Shown piece after piece: positions 53,396 to 63,140 of a stretch of 64,000 bases of DNA. Source of the DNA: JAKVBH01 sp049800955 (GTDB lineage: Bacteria; Pseudomonadota; Alphaproteobacteria; Rhodobacterales; Rhodobacteraceae); assembly GCF_049800955.1 (NCBI RefSeq), contig NZ_JBNAGA010000001.1, positions 1,178,001-1,242,000 on the forward strand. The letters run 5' to 3'. Within the stretch, counting starts at the first letter, position 1. Each line of letters opens with the position of its first letter. A program made the translations under genes and the position numbers. A model generated the notes under the pieces. That model had not been told where the DNA came from and ran no database searches. It worked only from the letters and a program-made list of their open reading frames with translations.

Positions 53396-55255
53396 ATGCA
53401 GAACGTGCTTTCGAAATCCGTCACCGGACTGAACCTGGCTCTGTGCGCTCTGGTCATCGTCGTTGTTTTCTACGTCTCGGTATTCGGGGTCTTTCGCGAG
53501 TCCTATCTACGAGTGGGTATGCTTCTGGTGGGCGGGCTGTTGATCCTGCTGGCGCAGATCGAGGGCAGCCAAAGTCTCATTGGAAAGCTGCTGGCGCTCA
53601 TCACGGCGGCGCTTCTGAGCGTCGTTGTTTATCAATACTTTCGCGCGGCGGCGGAGATTGAGACCGGTCTTTAATTCCTGACCTCAGCGGATATCTGGCT
53701 GGGGACACTGGGACTGATCGCCGTGATCGAGCTGACGCGCCGCTCTGTTGGCATGGTCATGGCCTGCGTCGCGGCCTTTGTTCTGATCTATGGCGCGTTT
53801 GGGCAGCATGCCCCGGGTTTCATGCGCCATGCAGGCATGACGTCTGAAGAGTTGATCCAGGTGCTTTGGTATTCGTTTGACGGCGTTTTCGGGCGTCCGA
53901 TGGCGACTGTCGTGTCTACCATCCTGATTTTCATCATCTTCGGCGCGATCCTTGAGTTTCTGACCATCGACAAGGTTCTGGTCAAACTCGCGCTGGCCGC
54001 GACGGGTCGTGTCCGGTCCGGTCCCGCCGCCGCAGCCACGATTGCCAGCGGGCTATTCGGCACGATCTCCGGCAGTGCGGTGGCCAATGTCGTGGGCACC
54101 GGGGTCATCACCATTCCGCTGATCAAGAAGCGCGGGTTCAAAGCGCATTTCGCCGGCGCAGTTGAGGCGGCCGCCTCCAGCGGCGGGCAGATCACGCCGC
54201 CGATCATGGGGGCTGTCGCCTTCATCATGGCTGACGTTACGGGGCAGCCCTATCTTACGATCTGTGTCGCGGCCGCGGTGCCCGCCATCCTCTACTACAC
54301 AGGTCTGTTCATGGCGACGTCCAGTGCGGCACGGGACATGGACCTTGATGTCTCCGAGCAGCCAAAGATGCGCTTTGCCTGGCGCGAGGTGGCCCAGATC
54401 ATCGTGTTCATGCTGTCGCTCACGGCAATCGTCGTGGCCATGGTGGGCGGATCGTCTCCTGCCTATGCCGGGTTTATCGGCGTGGCCTTTGCCATCGTCT
54501 TTGGCTTTGCCCTTAAGCCCTCGTTGCTGACGGATGCGGCCTCATGGCTCAAGTTCATCCGCTCGGCTGGTATGATCTCGGCGCAACTCGTGGTGATCGT
54601 GGGTGCCGTTGGCATCATCATCGGCATCCTGAACCTGACCGGTGTCGGCCTGCGGTTTGCCTCCCTCGTGGGCAGCTATGCGGACGGGCAACTGGCGGTC
54701 TCGCTGCTCTTGATGGCGCTGGCCTGTCTGCTTCTGGGCATGGGGATGCCAACTGTTCCTGCCTACCTGATCATCGTGCTGGTCATGGGCCCCGCGCTGC
54801 AACAGCTTGGCGTACCGATTATCCACACGCATATGTTCGTGCTCTATTTCGGCGTGCTGTCTGCCGTGACGCCCCCTGTGGCCCTTGCAGCCTTCGCCGC
54901 AGCACCCATTGCCGGGGCCGGGGCCATGCGCACCGCCGTGGAGGCCTCCCGGCTGGCCTTGCCCGGGTTCGTGATCCCGTTCGCGTTCATCTACCAGCCC
55001 GCGATGCTTCTGGGCACAGGATATCCGCTGGCCGAGTCGGCCCAGTCGATCCTGTTCGTCACGCTTGCCGTACTACACATCTCGCGCGCCTGTTACCCGG
55101 CCAAGGGCACGGCCCGCTACGCGCCGATTGGCCTCGCGCTGGCCTTCGCGCTGCTATTCTTGAGCCCGCTTGTTGCGTGGCGCGCTGTGCTCGCCACGAT
55201 CGCGATGTGGTCCGTCGTCAAATTCGGCAGCTTCATGGTTCCCGAAAAGTCTTAA
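53396..55255 (+). pseudogene. TAXI-type TRAP fused permease with an in-frame stop codon
   Basis: The large membrane component of a TAXI-TRAP importer, in which the small and large subunits are normally one fusion protein. The frame runs MQNVLSKSVTGLNLALCAL from ATG 53396 (AGGAGGAGGG upstream) to TAA at 53672-53674. It then continues in the same frame (FLTSADIWLGTLGLIAVIELTRR), through a second start-like GTG at 53723, to 55255. Ignoring the stop gives 619 residues, near the family norm. The downstream part has the TRAP signatures FGTISGSAVANVVGTGVITIP and ASSGGQITPPIMGAVAFIMAD. Either a nonsense mutation, a sequence error, or two separately translated pieces explains this. Confidence 0.8.
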
Positions 55256-55276
55256 AATCCAGAGGAGGAAACCACC

Positions 55277-56302
55277 ATGACAACACTAACCCGCCGTTCG
55301 CTTTTGGGAACCGCCGCAAGTGCCGCTGCCATCGCGGCTCTGCCCCGCGCGGCCTTCGCCAAGGAATTGCTGCGCATGTCCACGCTTGGGCCGGGCACCA
55401 GCCCCAACCTTGTGATGACGACATTCGCCAATATCGTAAACGGCGCCTTGCCCGACTACGAGATCCAGTTGAACGCCACTGGCGCCGCGACACGCCACGT
55501 GCTGGAAGTGGCCATGGGCCGCAGCGACTTCTGCATGTCCTCACCTGCCATCCACGCTTTGATGCGCAACAAGGCGGCGATGTATGCCAAGATTGATGAA
55601 GCACCCGAGCTGGTCAAGAAACTGCGCACCGTCCTGAATTTCCCAATGGGCGTTTACCATATCGCGGTCTATGGGGATTCCGGCATCACCTCGATGGATC
55701 AGATCGCGGGCAAGCGCGTTTTCCTTGGCCCCCCCGGCGGCGCAGCCTTCGCCACCATGAACCGTTCGTTCAAAGCGGTGGCGGGTCTCGAAGAAGGTAA
55801 AGACTATGAGGCCGTCAAGCTGGGCTGGGATGCCGCAGCCGCCGCGTTCCAGGATGGCAACATCGACGTCTATTGCAACCCGACCAACGCGCCGAGCCCC
55901 GCGCTCACGCAGATCGCCGTGACCAACCAAATACGCTTCCTTGGCATTCCCGCAGACAAGCTCGAAACCGAGGCGGTCCAGAAACTCGTTGGCCGTCCGG
56001 GCTTCAGCGCGGCCACGTTGCCCGCAGGCGTCTATGGCGACAATCAGTTGAACGACAGCGATGTCACAACGCTTGGCGTGACCGTTGGCATCGTGGCCAA
56101 TGAGAACGCTGATGAAGAGATGATCTATCAGATGACCAAAGCGTTCTATGCAGGTGTCGCAGAGGCCGGTGAAAGTGCGCCTTGGCTTCGCGCCGTCACG
56201 CCTGCTGCTGCGGTCAAGGACATCAACCTGGCCCTGCATCCCGGGGCGCTGCGCGCGCTCACAGAGCTTGGTGTCGATATCCCTGACGCTGCCCGCAGCT
56301 GA
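55277..56302 (+). CDS. TAXI-family TRAP substrate-binding protein
   Basis: A 341-residue periplasmic receptor of the TAXI class. The N-terminal twin-arginine-like signal is TRRSLLGTAASAAAIAAL, with cleavage near AAFA before KELLRMSTLGPGTSPN. The fold is indicated by ALPDYEIQLNATGAATRHVLEVAMGRSDF, GKRVFLGPPGGAAFATMNRSF and DGNIDVYCNPTNAPS. It lies 21 bp after the permease with a strong AGAGGAGGA ribosome site. Known TAXI receptors bind organic acids such as glutamate or 2-oxoglutarate; the ligand here is unknown. A stem-loop follows the gene. Confidence 0.9.
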   Translation: MTTLTRRSLLGTAASAAAIAALPRAAFAKELLRMSTLGPGTSPNLVMTTFANIVNGALPDYEIQLNATGAATRHVLEVAMGRSDFCMSSPAIHALMRNKAAMYAKIDEAPELVKKLRTVLNFPMGVYHIAVYGDSGITSMDQIAGKRVFLGPPGGAAFATMNRSFKAVAGLEEGKDYEAVKLGWDAAAAAFQDGNIDVYCNPTNAPSPALTQIAVTNQIRFLGIPADKLETEAVQKLVGRPGFSAATLPAGVYGDNQLNDSDVTTLGVTVGIVANENADEEMIYQMTKAFYAGVAEAGESAPWLRAVTPAAAVKDINLALHPGALRALTELGVDIPDAARS

Positions 56303-56309
56303 TAAACTG

Positions 56310-56335
56310 GGCCGGGGCTGTTCCAAGCCCCGGCC
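56310..56335 (+). terminator. Stem-loop between TAXI receptor and sulfatase genes
   Basis: A perfect 10-bp stem, GGCCGGGGCT (56310-56319) and AGCCCCGGCC (56326-56335), with loop GTTCCA, starting 8 bp after the receptor stop. No U-run follows, so it probably protects the receptor mRNA or lowers readthrough into the sulfatase gene. Confidence 0.7.
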
Positions 56336-56373
56336 TCCCGAACTTGATTGACAGGCTGATCCCGGAGCGTCTC

Positions 56374-58002
56374 ATGACCAAGAACGTCCTCTTCATCATG
56401 TGTGATCAACTGCGGTGGGACTACTTGTCCTGCGCGGGGCATCCGGGCCTCGACACGCCCAATATCGACGCGCTGGCCAAACGCGGCGTCCGGTTTGATC
56501 GCGCCTATGTCCAGTCGCCCATCTGCGGTCCGTCGCGGATGTCCTTCTACACGGGGCGCTACGTCAGCTCGCATGGATCGACGTGGAACAGCATCCCGTT
56601 AAAAGTGGGCGAAATGACCTTGGGTGATCATTTGCGCCCCCTCGGCGTGCGGACTGTGCTCTGCGGAAAGACCCACATGGCCGCCGATGCGGAAGGGATG
56701 AAACGCCTTGGCCTGGCCCCCGACAGCCAGATCGGTGCGCTGGTGTCGGAATGTGGGTTCGAGCCCTATGAACGCGATGACGGGCTGCACCCAAGCACGG
56801 CCTACGGCAAGCGCAACAAGAAGTATGACGCATACATGAAGGAGCGCGGCTGGGAGGATGAAAACCCCTGGGACAGTGTCGCCAACAGCGGCGAGGACGC
56901 CGATGGCAACATCCTCAGCGGTTGGTTCCTTGATAACTCGGACCTCAAGGCGCGCGCCGCCGACGAGGAAAGCGAAACCCCCTATATTACCTGTCGCGCG
57001 ATGGAATTCATCGACGAGGCCGGCGACACGCCCTGGTGCCTGCACCTGAGTTTTATCAAGCCGCATTGGCCTTACATCGTGCCTGCGCCCTATCACGACA
57101 TGTACCCGCCCGAGACGCACGCCCCGGTGCTGCGCAGCGAGGCCGAGCAGGAGGACCCGCACCCGGTTTTTGGGGCCTTTATGCAAGAGCGTGTCTCCAA
57201 GGCCTTCACCAATGGGACCACGCGCTCCATGGTCATCGGCGCCTATATGGGCCTGATCAAGCAGATCGACGACCAGATGGGCGAGCTGATGACCTATCTC
57301 GATGCCAAAGGCCTGACGGACGAGACAATGATCGTCTTTACCTCCGACCACGGCGACTATCTGGGCGATCACTGGTTGGGCGAGAAGGAGCTGTTCCACG
57401 ACCCTTCCGCCCGTATTCCGCTTATTGTCGTTGATCCAAGCCCCGAGGCGGACGCGACGCGCGGCACCGTCTCTGACGCGCTGGTCGAGGCGATTGATCT
57501 GACGCCGACGTTTCTGGATTATTTCGGCGGCGCGGACGTGCCCCACATCATCGAAGGCAAATCCCTGCTGCCGCTCTTGCATGGCAAGACCGAAACCCTG
57601 CGGGAATTCGTCGTCTCGGAATACGACTATTCCATGCGGCAAGTCCGCCGCCGTCTGGGGGTCAGTGTCGCAGATGCCAAACTGACGATGCTGTTTGACG
57701 GGCGCTGGAAATACATCTTTGCCGAAGGCTTCCGCCCGATGCTGTTTGATCTGGAGACCGACCCCGACGAGTTCCGCGATCTGGGGGACAATCCCGATTA
57801 CGCCGCCGAATGCGACCGCCTGCAGGCGCTGTTCTTCCAATGGACCCGCCGCATCAGCCAGCGCACCACGATATCCGATGCCGAGATCGAGCGGCGCGGG
57901 CAGGACCTCAATGAGGCCAAGGCCGGGATCATTATCGGGTTCCCAACGGAAGCTGATCTCCAAGCCGCGCTGGAAGAGGACGCAAAGCGCTCGCAAGGCT
58001 GA
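56374..58002 (+). CDS. Sulfatase / phosphonate monoester hydrolase-like, cytosolic
   Basis: A 542-residue alkaline-phosphatase-fold hydrolase. The formylglycine motif is Cys51-Gly-Pro-Ser-Arg (PICGPSRMSFYTGRY), and the metal sites include MCDQLRWD near the N-terminus and FTSDHGDYLGDHWLGEK near residue 320. The cysteine must be converted by a formylglycine-generating enzyme, not encoded here. There is no signal peptide, so the substrate must be imported, consistent with the TAXI system just upstream. Sulfate esters are the first guess because a SulP transporter follows; phosphonate or phosphate diesters are an alternative. Start set at ATG 56374 rather than an in-frame TTG at 56344. Confidence 0.85.
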   Translation: MTKNVLFIMCDQLRWDYLSCAGHPGLDTPNIDALAKRGVRFDRAYVQSPICGPSRMSFYTGRYVSSHGSTWNSIPLKVGEMTLGDHLRPLGVRTVLCGKTHMAADAEGMKRLGLAPDSQIGALVSECGFEPYERDDGLHPSTAYGKRNKKYDAYMKERGWEDENPWDSVANSGEDADGNILSGWFLDNSDLKARAADEESETPYITCRAMEFIDEAGDTPWCLHLSFIKPHWPYIVPAPYHDMYPPETHAPVLRSEAEQEDPHPVFGAFMQERVSKAFTNGTTRSMVIGAYMGLIKQIDDQMGELMTYLDAKGLTDETMIVFTSDHGDYLGDHWLGEKELFHDPSARIPLIVVDPSPEADATRGTVSDALVEAIDLTPTFLDYFGGADVPHIIEGKSLLPLLHGKTETLREFVVSEYDYSMRQVRRRLGVSVADAKLTMLFDGRWKYIFAEGFRPMLFDLETDPDEFRDLGDNPDYAAECDRLQALFFQWTRRISQRTTISDAEIERRGQDLNEAKAGIIIGFPTEADLQAALEEDAKRSQG

Positions 58003-58047
58003 CCGTATTCACCCGCTAGGGCCTGAGGCGCAGGCTCGGAGACCCCC

Positions 58048-59813
58048 ATGCACCCCAGGCTCAAAGCATTGGCATCATCGCTCAGCCCTGTGCGACCGTG
58101 GTTCGCCCGGGTCGATAGCGGCACGCTCAAGGCGGATGCGATGGCCGGCCTCACCGGTGCGGCGATCGTTTTGCCCCAAGGTGTGGCCTTTGCGATCATC
58201 GCGGGGCTTCCGCCTGAGTTCGGCTTGTTCACCGCCGTTGTCGTTGCCCTGATCGCCGGGATCTGGGGCGCGTCCATGATCATGGTCTCCGGCCCGACCA
58301 CCGCCATCTCGGCCGTCATCTTTGCCTCCATGTCGCAATTCGCGACGCCGGGATCGGAAGACTACATCGCAATGATCTTCACGCTGACGCTGATGGTGGG
58401 TGTGATCCAGATTATCGCAGGACTCTTCAAACTGGGCGGACTGATTTCGTTCATATCGCACTCGGTCCTGATCGGGTTCACCGCAGCAGCTGCGTTCCTT
58501 ATCGCCGCCAGCCAGCTTGGTGGCGCGCTTGGCCTTAAAGCGGGCGGGGGCGGAGGTGTTCTGGAGCGGCTGATCCATGTGGCCCGGCATATCGATCATG
58601 TGAATATGACCGCCGTCATCATCGCAAGCGCCACGATCCTCACGCTCGTTGTCTTGTCCCGCTTCAGCAAGAAGATACCGTCTTACATCATCGCTCTAGC
58701 CGTCGGCTCGGGTGTGGCGTGGTTCCTGCAGGCACCCGCGCAAGGCGTTGCCATGTTCGCGCCTCTTGCCTCGATTGTTCCGGCCATTGGCGCACCGGAC
58801 CTGTCGCCGGGCTTGATGGTCGAACTCCTGCCCATCGCCGCAACTGTGGCTTTCGTCGGCCTGTTGGAGGCCATTTCCATCGGACGCGCCTTCGCCCTGC
58901 GCCGCGATGAGCCTTACGATTCAAGCCAGGAGATGGTGGGGCAGGGGCTCTCCAATGCCGTGGGGTCTTTCTTCCAGTGTTATGCCGGGTCCGGGTCCTT
59001 CACCCGGTCGGGCCTGAACGCTGATGCGGGCGCCCAGACGCCCATGTCCACCATCTTTGCGGCGGGCTTTCTGGTGGTCTTGTTGTTTGTCCTCGCCCCC
59101 TATCTGGAATTTGTCCCTGTTCCGGCCATGGCGGGCGTCATCCTGTTTGTGTCCTACAGCTGATAAACTTCGCGGAAGTCCGCCATGTGCTGGAGTCCAA
59201 TCGCAAGGAGACGGCGATCCTCGCGGCCACGTTCTTCACCGGCATTTTCACAGAGCTTGATCTGGCCATTGTCGTGGGCGCGATCACATCGCTTTGCGTG
59301 TTTTTGTATGACAGCGCGCACCCGGTTGTGGCTGTGGGCGCACCGACCAACATCAACGGGCGGCGTGTGTTCAAGAACGCGGCCACTTATGGTCTGCCGG
59401 AATGCCCGCAGATTTCGGTCATCCGGGTCGATGGGCCGCTGTTTTTTGCCTCAGTTGAGAACGTGGAGCAACAATTCAGAAAAGCCGAAGCCGCAAGCCC
59501 GGTGCCAAAGACCAAACTCATGGGTTTGAAAGGGCTGTGGAAGATTGATCTGTCCGGCGCGAGCCTCTTGCTCAAGGAAATTCGGCGCGCACGCAAAGCC
59601 GGGGCCGATTTCCGTATCTTCACCACAAATGCCCCCGCTCTGCTGATCTTGAAACGGCTGCATGTTTTCGATGAATTGGGCCGCGAGAATCTGCACAACA
59701 ACAAGGGCGAGGCCATCGCAGCCGCGGTAGCGGCCGCTGACGACAACATATGCAAAGACTGCAAGCTGCGCATGTTCATGGAATGCGCGCAAAAACCGGG
59801 AGGTGCTGCATGA
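58048..59813 (+). pseudogene. SulP-family anion transporter with a one-base frameshift
   Basis: A sulfate permease-type transporter. The first 371 residues (58048-59163) hold the membrane domain: LKADAMAGLTGAAIVLPQGVAFAIIAGLPPEFGLF at the start, and SQEMVGQGLSNAVGSFFQ with GSGSFTRSGLNADAGAQTP. The frame then ends at SYS-TGA. The missing part continues in another frame from about 59160 (LINFAEVRHVLESNRKETAIL) through the last helices and a STAS domain (FFASVENVEQQF... IDLSGASLLLKEI) to 59813. One base lost where AGCCTG is expected but AGCTG is found would explain it. Restored length would be about 588 residues. It may export sulfate released by the sulfatase, or import it. Confidence 0.82.
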
Positions 59814-59864
59814 TGTGCATCGCTCTGCCAAGCCCTACGACGATTGCTCCGGAAAGGACGAGAC

Positions 59865-61061
59865 ATGACTGATTTCGAATGGACACGGGCGCAGTTCGAT
59901 CTGCCCGACGGGATGATCTACCTGAATGGCAATTCCCTGGGGCCGATGCCGCGCGCGTCCGTACCGGCGATGACCAGTTTTCTCAATGACGAATGGCGCT
60001 CGGAGCTCATCAAGGGCTGGAACACGAAGAACTGGTTCATGCAGACCAATACGCTGGGCAACCGTGTCGGGCGGTTGATCGGGGCTGAGGCGGGCACCAC
60101 CGTTGTGGGCGACACGCTGTCGATCAAGGTGTTTCAGGCGGTGGCTGCGGGCATGGCGATGGTGCCAGAGCGCAAGGTGATCCTGTCGGACAACGGCAAT
60201 TTTCCGACCGATCTTTACATGGTCGAGGGGCTGATCAAGCTGAAGGATGCCGGATACGAGTTGCGCACGCCCGATCCCGAGGATGTGCTGGATCACATTA
60301 CCGAGGAGGTCGGCGTCGTGATGGTCACGGAGGTGGATTACCGCACGGGCCGCCGCCATGACATGAGAGCCATCATCGAGCGCGCCCATGCCAAGGGAGC
60401 CGTCGTCGTCTGGGATCTGGCGCATTCTGCTGGTGCGGTGCCCGTAGATGTGGGCGGGCTCGACGCTGATTTCGCTGTCGGCTGCACCTACAAATACCTC
60501 AACGGCGGCCCCGGTGCGCCTGCCTTCATTTATGTCGCGCCGCGCTTGCTGGAGAGTGCCGAGCCATTTCTCTCCGGGTGGTACGGCCACGAAGCGCCCT
60601 TCGCCTTTGACACCGATTACCGCCCCATGCCGGGCAAGATCGAGCGGATGCGCATCGGAACGCCCTCGATTGCCTCTTTCGCCTTGCTGTCGGTTGCGCT
60701 CGATGTCTGGGACAAGGTTGACGTGACCGAGGTTCACGCGAAGTCCATCGAATTGTCTGAGCTCTTTATTCGCGAGGTCGAAGCCCGGTGCCCCGGCCTC
60801 ACGCTGGTCAGCCCACGCGATCCGCAGAGACGCGGCAGCCATGTCTCCTTCGCCTTCGAACACGGTTATGCCGCCATGCAGGCGCTGATCGCCGATAATG
60901 TGATCGGTGATTTCCGCGCGCCAAACGTCATGCGGTTTGGCATCACGCCACTCTTTGTCGGCGAGGCCGAGATCATTGCAGCCGTCGACACGCTTGAGCG
61001 GATCTTGCGCGAGGAACGCTACACGCAAGACGCATTTCAGAAACGCGCGCTGGTCACTTGA
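59865..61061 (+). CDS. kynU: Kynureninase
   Basis: A PLP enzyme that cleaves L-kynurenine to anthranilate and alanine (EC 3.7.1.3), and often 3-hydroxykynurenine too. The 398-residue protein has IYLNGNSLGPMPRA at the start, VWDLAHSAGAVPVDV, the PLP lysine in GCTYKYLNGGPGAPAF, and RMRIGTPSIASFALL, all kynureninase hallmarks. Start set at ATG 59865 with GGA upstream, 51 bp after the SulP gene and on the same strand, so it may belong to the TRAP-sulfatase transcript. No kynA, kynB or anthranilate dioxygenase gene is in the window. Confidence 0.93.
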   Translation: MTDFEWTRAQFDLPDGMIYLNGNSLGPMPRASVPAMTSFLNDEWRSELIKGWNTKNWFMQTNTLGNRVGRLIGAEAGTTVVGDTLSIKVFQAVAAGMAMVPERKVILSDNGNFPTDLYMVEGLIKLKDAGYELRTPDPEDVLDHITEEVGVVMVTEVDYRTGRRHDMRAIIERAHAKGAVVVWDLAHSAGAVPVDVGGLDADFAVGCTYKYLNGGPGAPAFIYVAPRLLESAEPFLSGWYGHEAPFAFDTDYRPMPGKIERMRIGTPSIASFALLSVALDVWDKVDVTEVHAKSIELSELFIREVEARCPGLTLVSPRDPQRRGSHVSFAFEHGYAAMQALIADNVIGDFRAPNVMRFGITPLFVGEAEIIAAVDTLERILREERYTQDAFQKRALVT

Positions 61062-61667
61062 GGCGCAGGAAGCTCCGCCCCGGGGCATAGTTTCCTCAGG
61101 CAGCACGCGGGGGTCGTCCGTCAGGAGGTTGAGGCCCGGCCAGCCATCCCGAACTCCCCTTAAACCATGCGCGGCATGATATCAGTGCGCGGATCGCGCT
61201 TGCCCCGGCCGTAGAACCGAAGGCAGAGACCCCCGGCGCCATTCAGACCCAGCGCGGGCTGCGCGGCAGCGAAAGCGGTGAAAACGTTTGGCTATGGGCC
61301 AATTCTGACGAGGCGCCGGTCCTTGTCGATGTTCCCGATGTCTGGCCGTCCGGTCTGGCAGGGGCCTTTTCGGTCTTGGATCGGGTGTCGCGTCTTTTGG
61401 CGGTCAGTCATGACCTGGGCCTTGTCATCAAGGGTCGGGACATCGCGCCACGACAGTTCGGCACATGTGTCTCGCGCCGGCATCGCCGCGTTTTGGGCCG
61501 TTTCCCGAGGAGCTCCGGTAGCCGCAATGAACGCGAACCGCGGAGTTTTGCGCAAAGCTCGACCGGCAACATAAGTGGCGGGATGGCGCTCATGCATGAG
61601 GCCGGGCGTGGCGCTTCGTGATTGGGATGAGACAGCGCCAGGACCGGCTCACGCATCGATCAGGCCG
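61062..61667. other. 606-bp region between kynU and uxuB, no intact gene
   Basis: A long gap between convergent genes. The longest frames are about 80-100 codons on both strands (for example plus 61278-61574 and minus 61292-61597) without ribosome sites or recognised families. A plus-strand stretch reading VLVDVPDVWPSGLAG looks protein-like but has no clear start. It may be decayed coding sequence. I see no repeat, tRNA or strong terminator. Confidence 0.4.
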
Positions 61668-63140
61668 TCATCCGTTGATCCGTCTGCAGGTCGTTTCAAT
61701 GACGCGGTCCATCGGATTGTCCGCAAGATCTTTCAGGACCTCAAGCAGGGCCTTGCGCCATCTTGAAGACGATATCAGGTCATTGGGAAAGACGCTCTGC
61801 AGGGTTTCAAAACCCGCCAGCATATCTTCCGGTGTATCGGCCATGGCCGCCTTTCGCAGCAGGTCCGCGCGCGGATCGTTCAAGGGGGTGGGCGATGTCA
61901 CATCGCCTTTGCAAAACCACATCCAAAGGGCCGTCGCGAAGGCAAAACCATCGATGGGCCCGTCCATCGCGATGGCGTCCAGGGCCGGGGCAAAAATCCG
62001 TTGGGGCATTTTTTCGGAGCCGTCGGCCGCAATCTGGAGCGTTTCATGGGCGATGTTGGGATTGCGGAACCTCTCGATCAGCGCGTTACAATACTCTGGC
62101 ACATCAATAGCGGCCAAGGGCGGCAGGGTCACGGCCGCCTGGTCAAGATGGTGGCGCACAATGGCCTCAAGGCATGGGTCGGCCATCACGTCGCGCACAT
62201 AGGTCTTGCCCAAGAGCTGTCCCATGTAAGCAATCAGCGAGTGGCTGCCATTGAGCAGGCGCAGTTTCATTTTCTCGAACGCCGCGACATCATCGGTAAA
62301 GATCGCGCCTGCTGCGTCCCAGGCCGGGCGTCCGGTGGGGAAATTGTCCTCGATGACCCATTGATGGAAACGCTCGGTTTCGATCGCCAGCGCATCGTCG
62401 GTGCCCGTCAATTCCTGCGCGAGAGCGCGGGTGTCGTCGGTTTGGGCGGGTGTGATGCGGTCCACCATGGACGACGGGCAGGGGAGCGAGTCGGCGATCC
62501 ATTGGCCCAAGTCGGTGCTGAGCCGATTGGCAAAGTCTATGATGCCCGCGCGCAGAAACGCGCCGTTGTCAGGCAGGTTGTCACAGCACAAAACCGTAAA
62601 GGGCGCGATGCCAGCGGCGCGGCGGCGTTCAAGCGCCGTCACGATCAAGCCGAGGACGCCAACCGGCGCGTGCGCGCGGGCGAGGTCCTGCGCGATGACG
62701 GGGTTGGAGAGATCGACGCCGCCGGTCGCGCGGTCGATGCCATAGCCCTTTTCGGTCACCGTGGTCGTGACCACGCGGATGGTCTCATCGCTCAGCACAT
62801 CCAGAACCGCTTCCGGCTGGCTGCGCGCGCACAGCGCGTGGTCAATGCTGCCGATGATCTGCGCGCTTGTGCCGCCCACGCCTTTCTCAAGGAGCGTGAA
62901 CAGCCCGTCCTGCGCGTTGAAATCCGTTGCAATCTGCGCGTTGCGCATGCTGACGCCGATGATTTTCCAGTCGCCCCCCTGCGCCGCCATCGCCGCATCA
63001 GTGTAGAACGCCTGATGCGCCTTGTGAAAGGCGCCAAGGCCCAGATGCACGATGCCTACGCCGCAAGCGGCGCGGTCATACGAAGGGGTCGCGGCGGTGT
63101 CGGGCAGGGACGCGATACTGCGGGCACCCAAACCCGTCAT
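61668..63140 (-). CDS. uxuB: Fructuronate reductase (mannitol dehydrogenase family)
   Basis: A 490-residue polyol/uronate dehydrogenase. The NAD-binding start is GIVHLGLGAFHKAHQAFYTD, then TVLCCDNLPDNGAFLR, ERFHQWVIEDNFPTGRP and the catalytic segment KMKLRLLNGSHSLIAYMG, where the Lys, Asn and His are conserved in the family. It would reduce D-fructuronate to D-mannonate (EC 1.1.1.57), though mannitol dehydrogenases are close relatives. Start set at ATG 63140, which overlaps the uxuA stop by 4 bp; the uxuA neighbour favours the fructuronate role. Confidence 0.88.
   Translation of the reverse strand: MTGLGARSIASLPDTAATPSYDRAACGVGIVHLGLGAFHKAHQAFYTDAAMAAQGGDWKIIGVSMRNAQIATDFNAQDGLFTLLEKGVGGTSAQIIGSIDHALCARSQPEAVLDVLSDETIRVVTTTVTEKGYGIDRATGGVDLSNPVIAQDLARAHAPVGVLGLIVTALERRRAAGIAPFTVLCCDNLPDNGAFLRAGIIDFANRLSTDLGQWIADSLPCPSSMVDRITPAQTDDTRALAQELTGTDDALAIETERFHQWVIEDNFPTGRPAWDAAGAIFTDDVAAFEKMKLRLLNGSHSLIAYMGQLLGKTYVRDVMADPCLEAIVRHHLDQAAVTLPPLAAIDVPEYCNALIERFRNPNIAHETLQIAADGSEKMPQRIFAPALDAIAMDGPIDGFAFATALWMWFCKGDVTSPTPLNDPRADLLRKAAMADTPEDMLAGFETLQSVFPNDLISSSRWRKALLEVLKDLADNPMDRVIETTCRRING

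Noticed and set aside
59835..61106. 423-codon open frame on the minus strand opposite kynU
   Set aside because: kynU has all family motifs and a ribosome site; the antisense frame is a codon-bias artefact.
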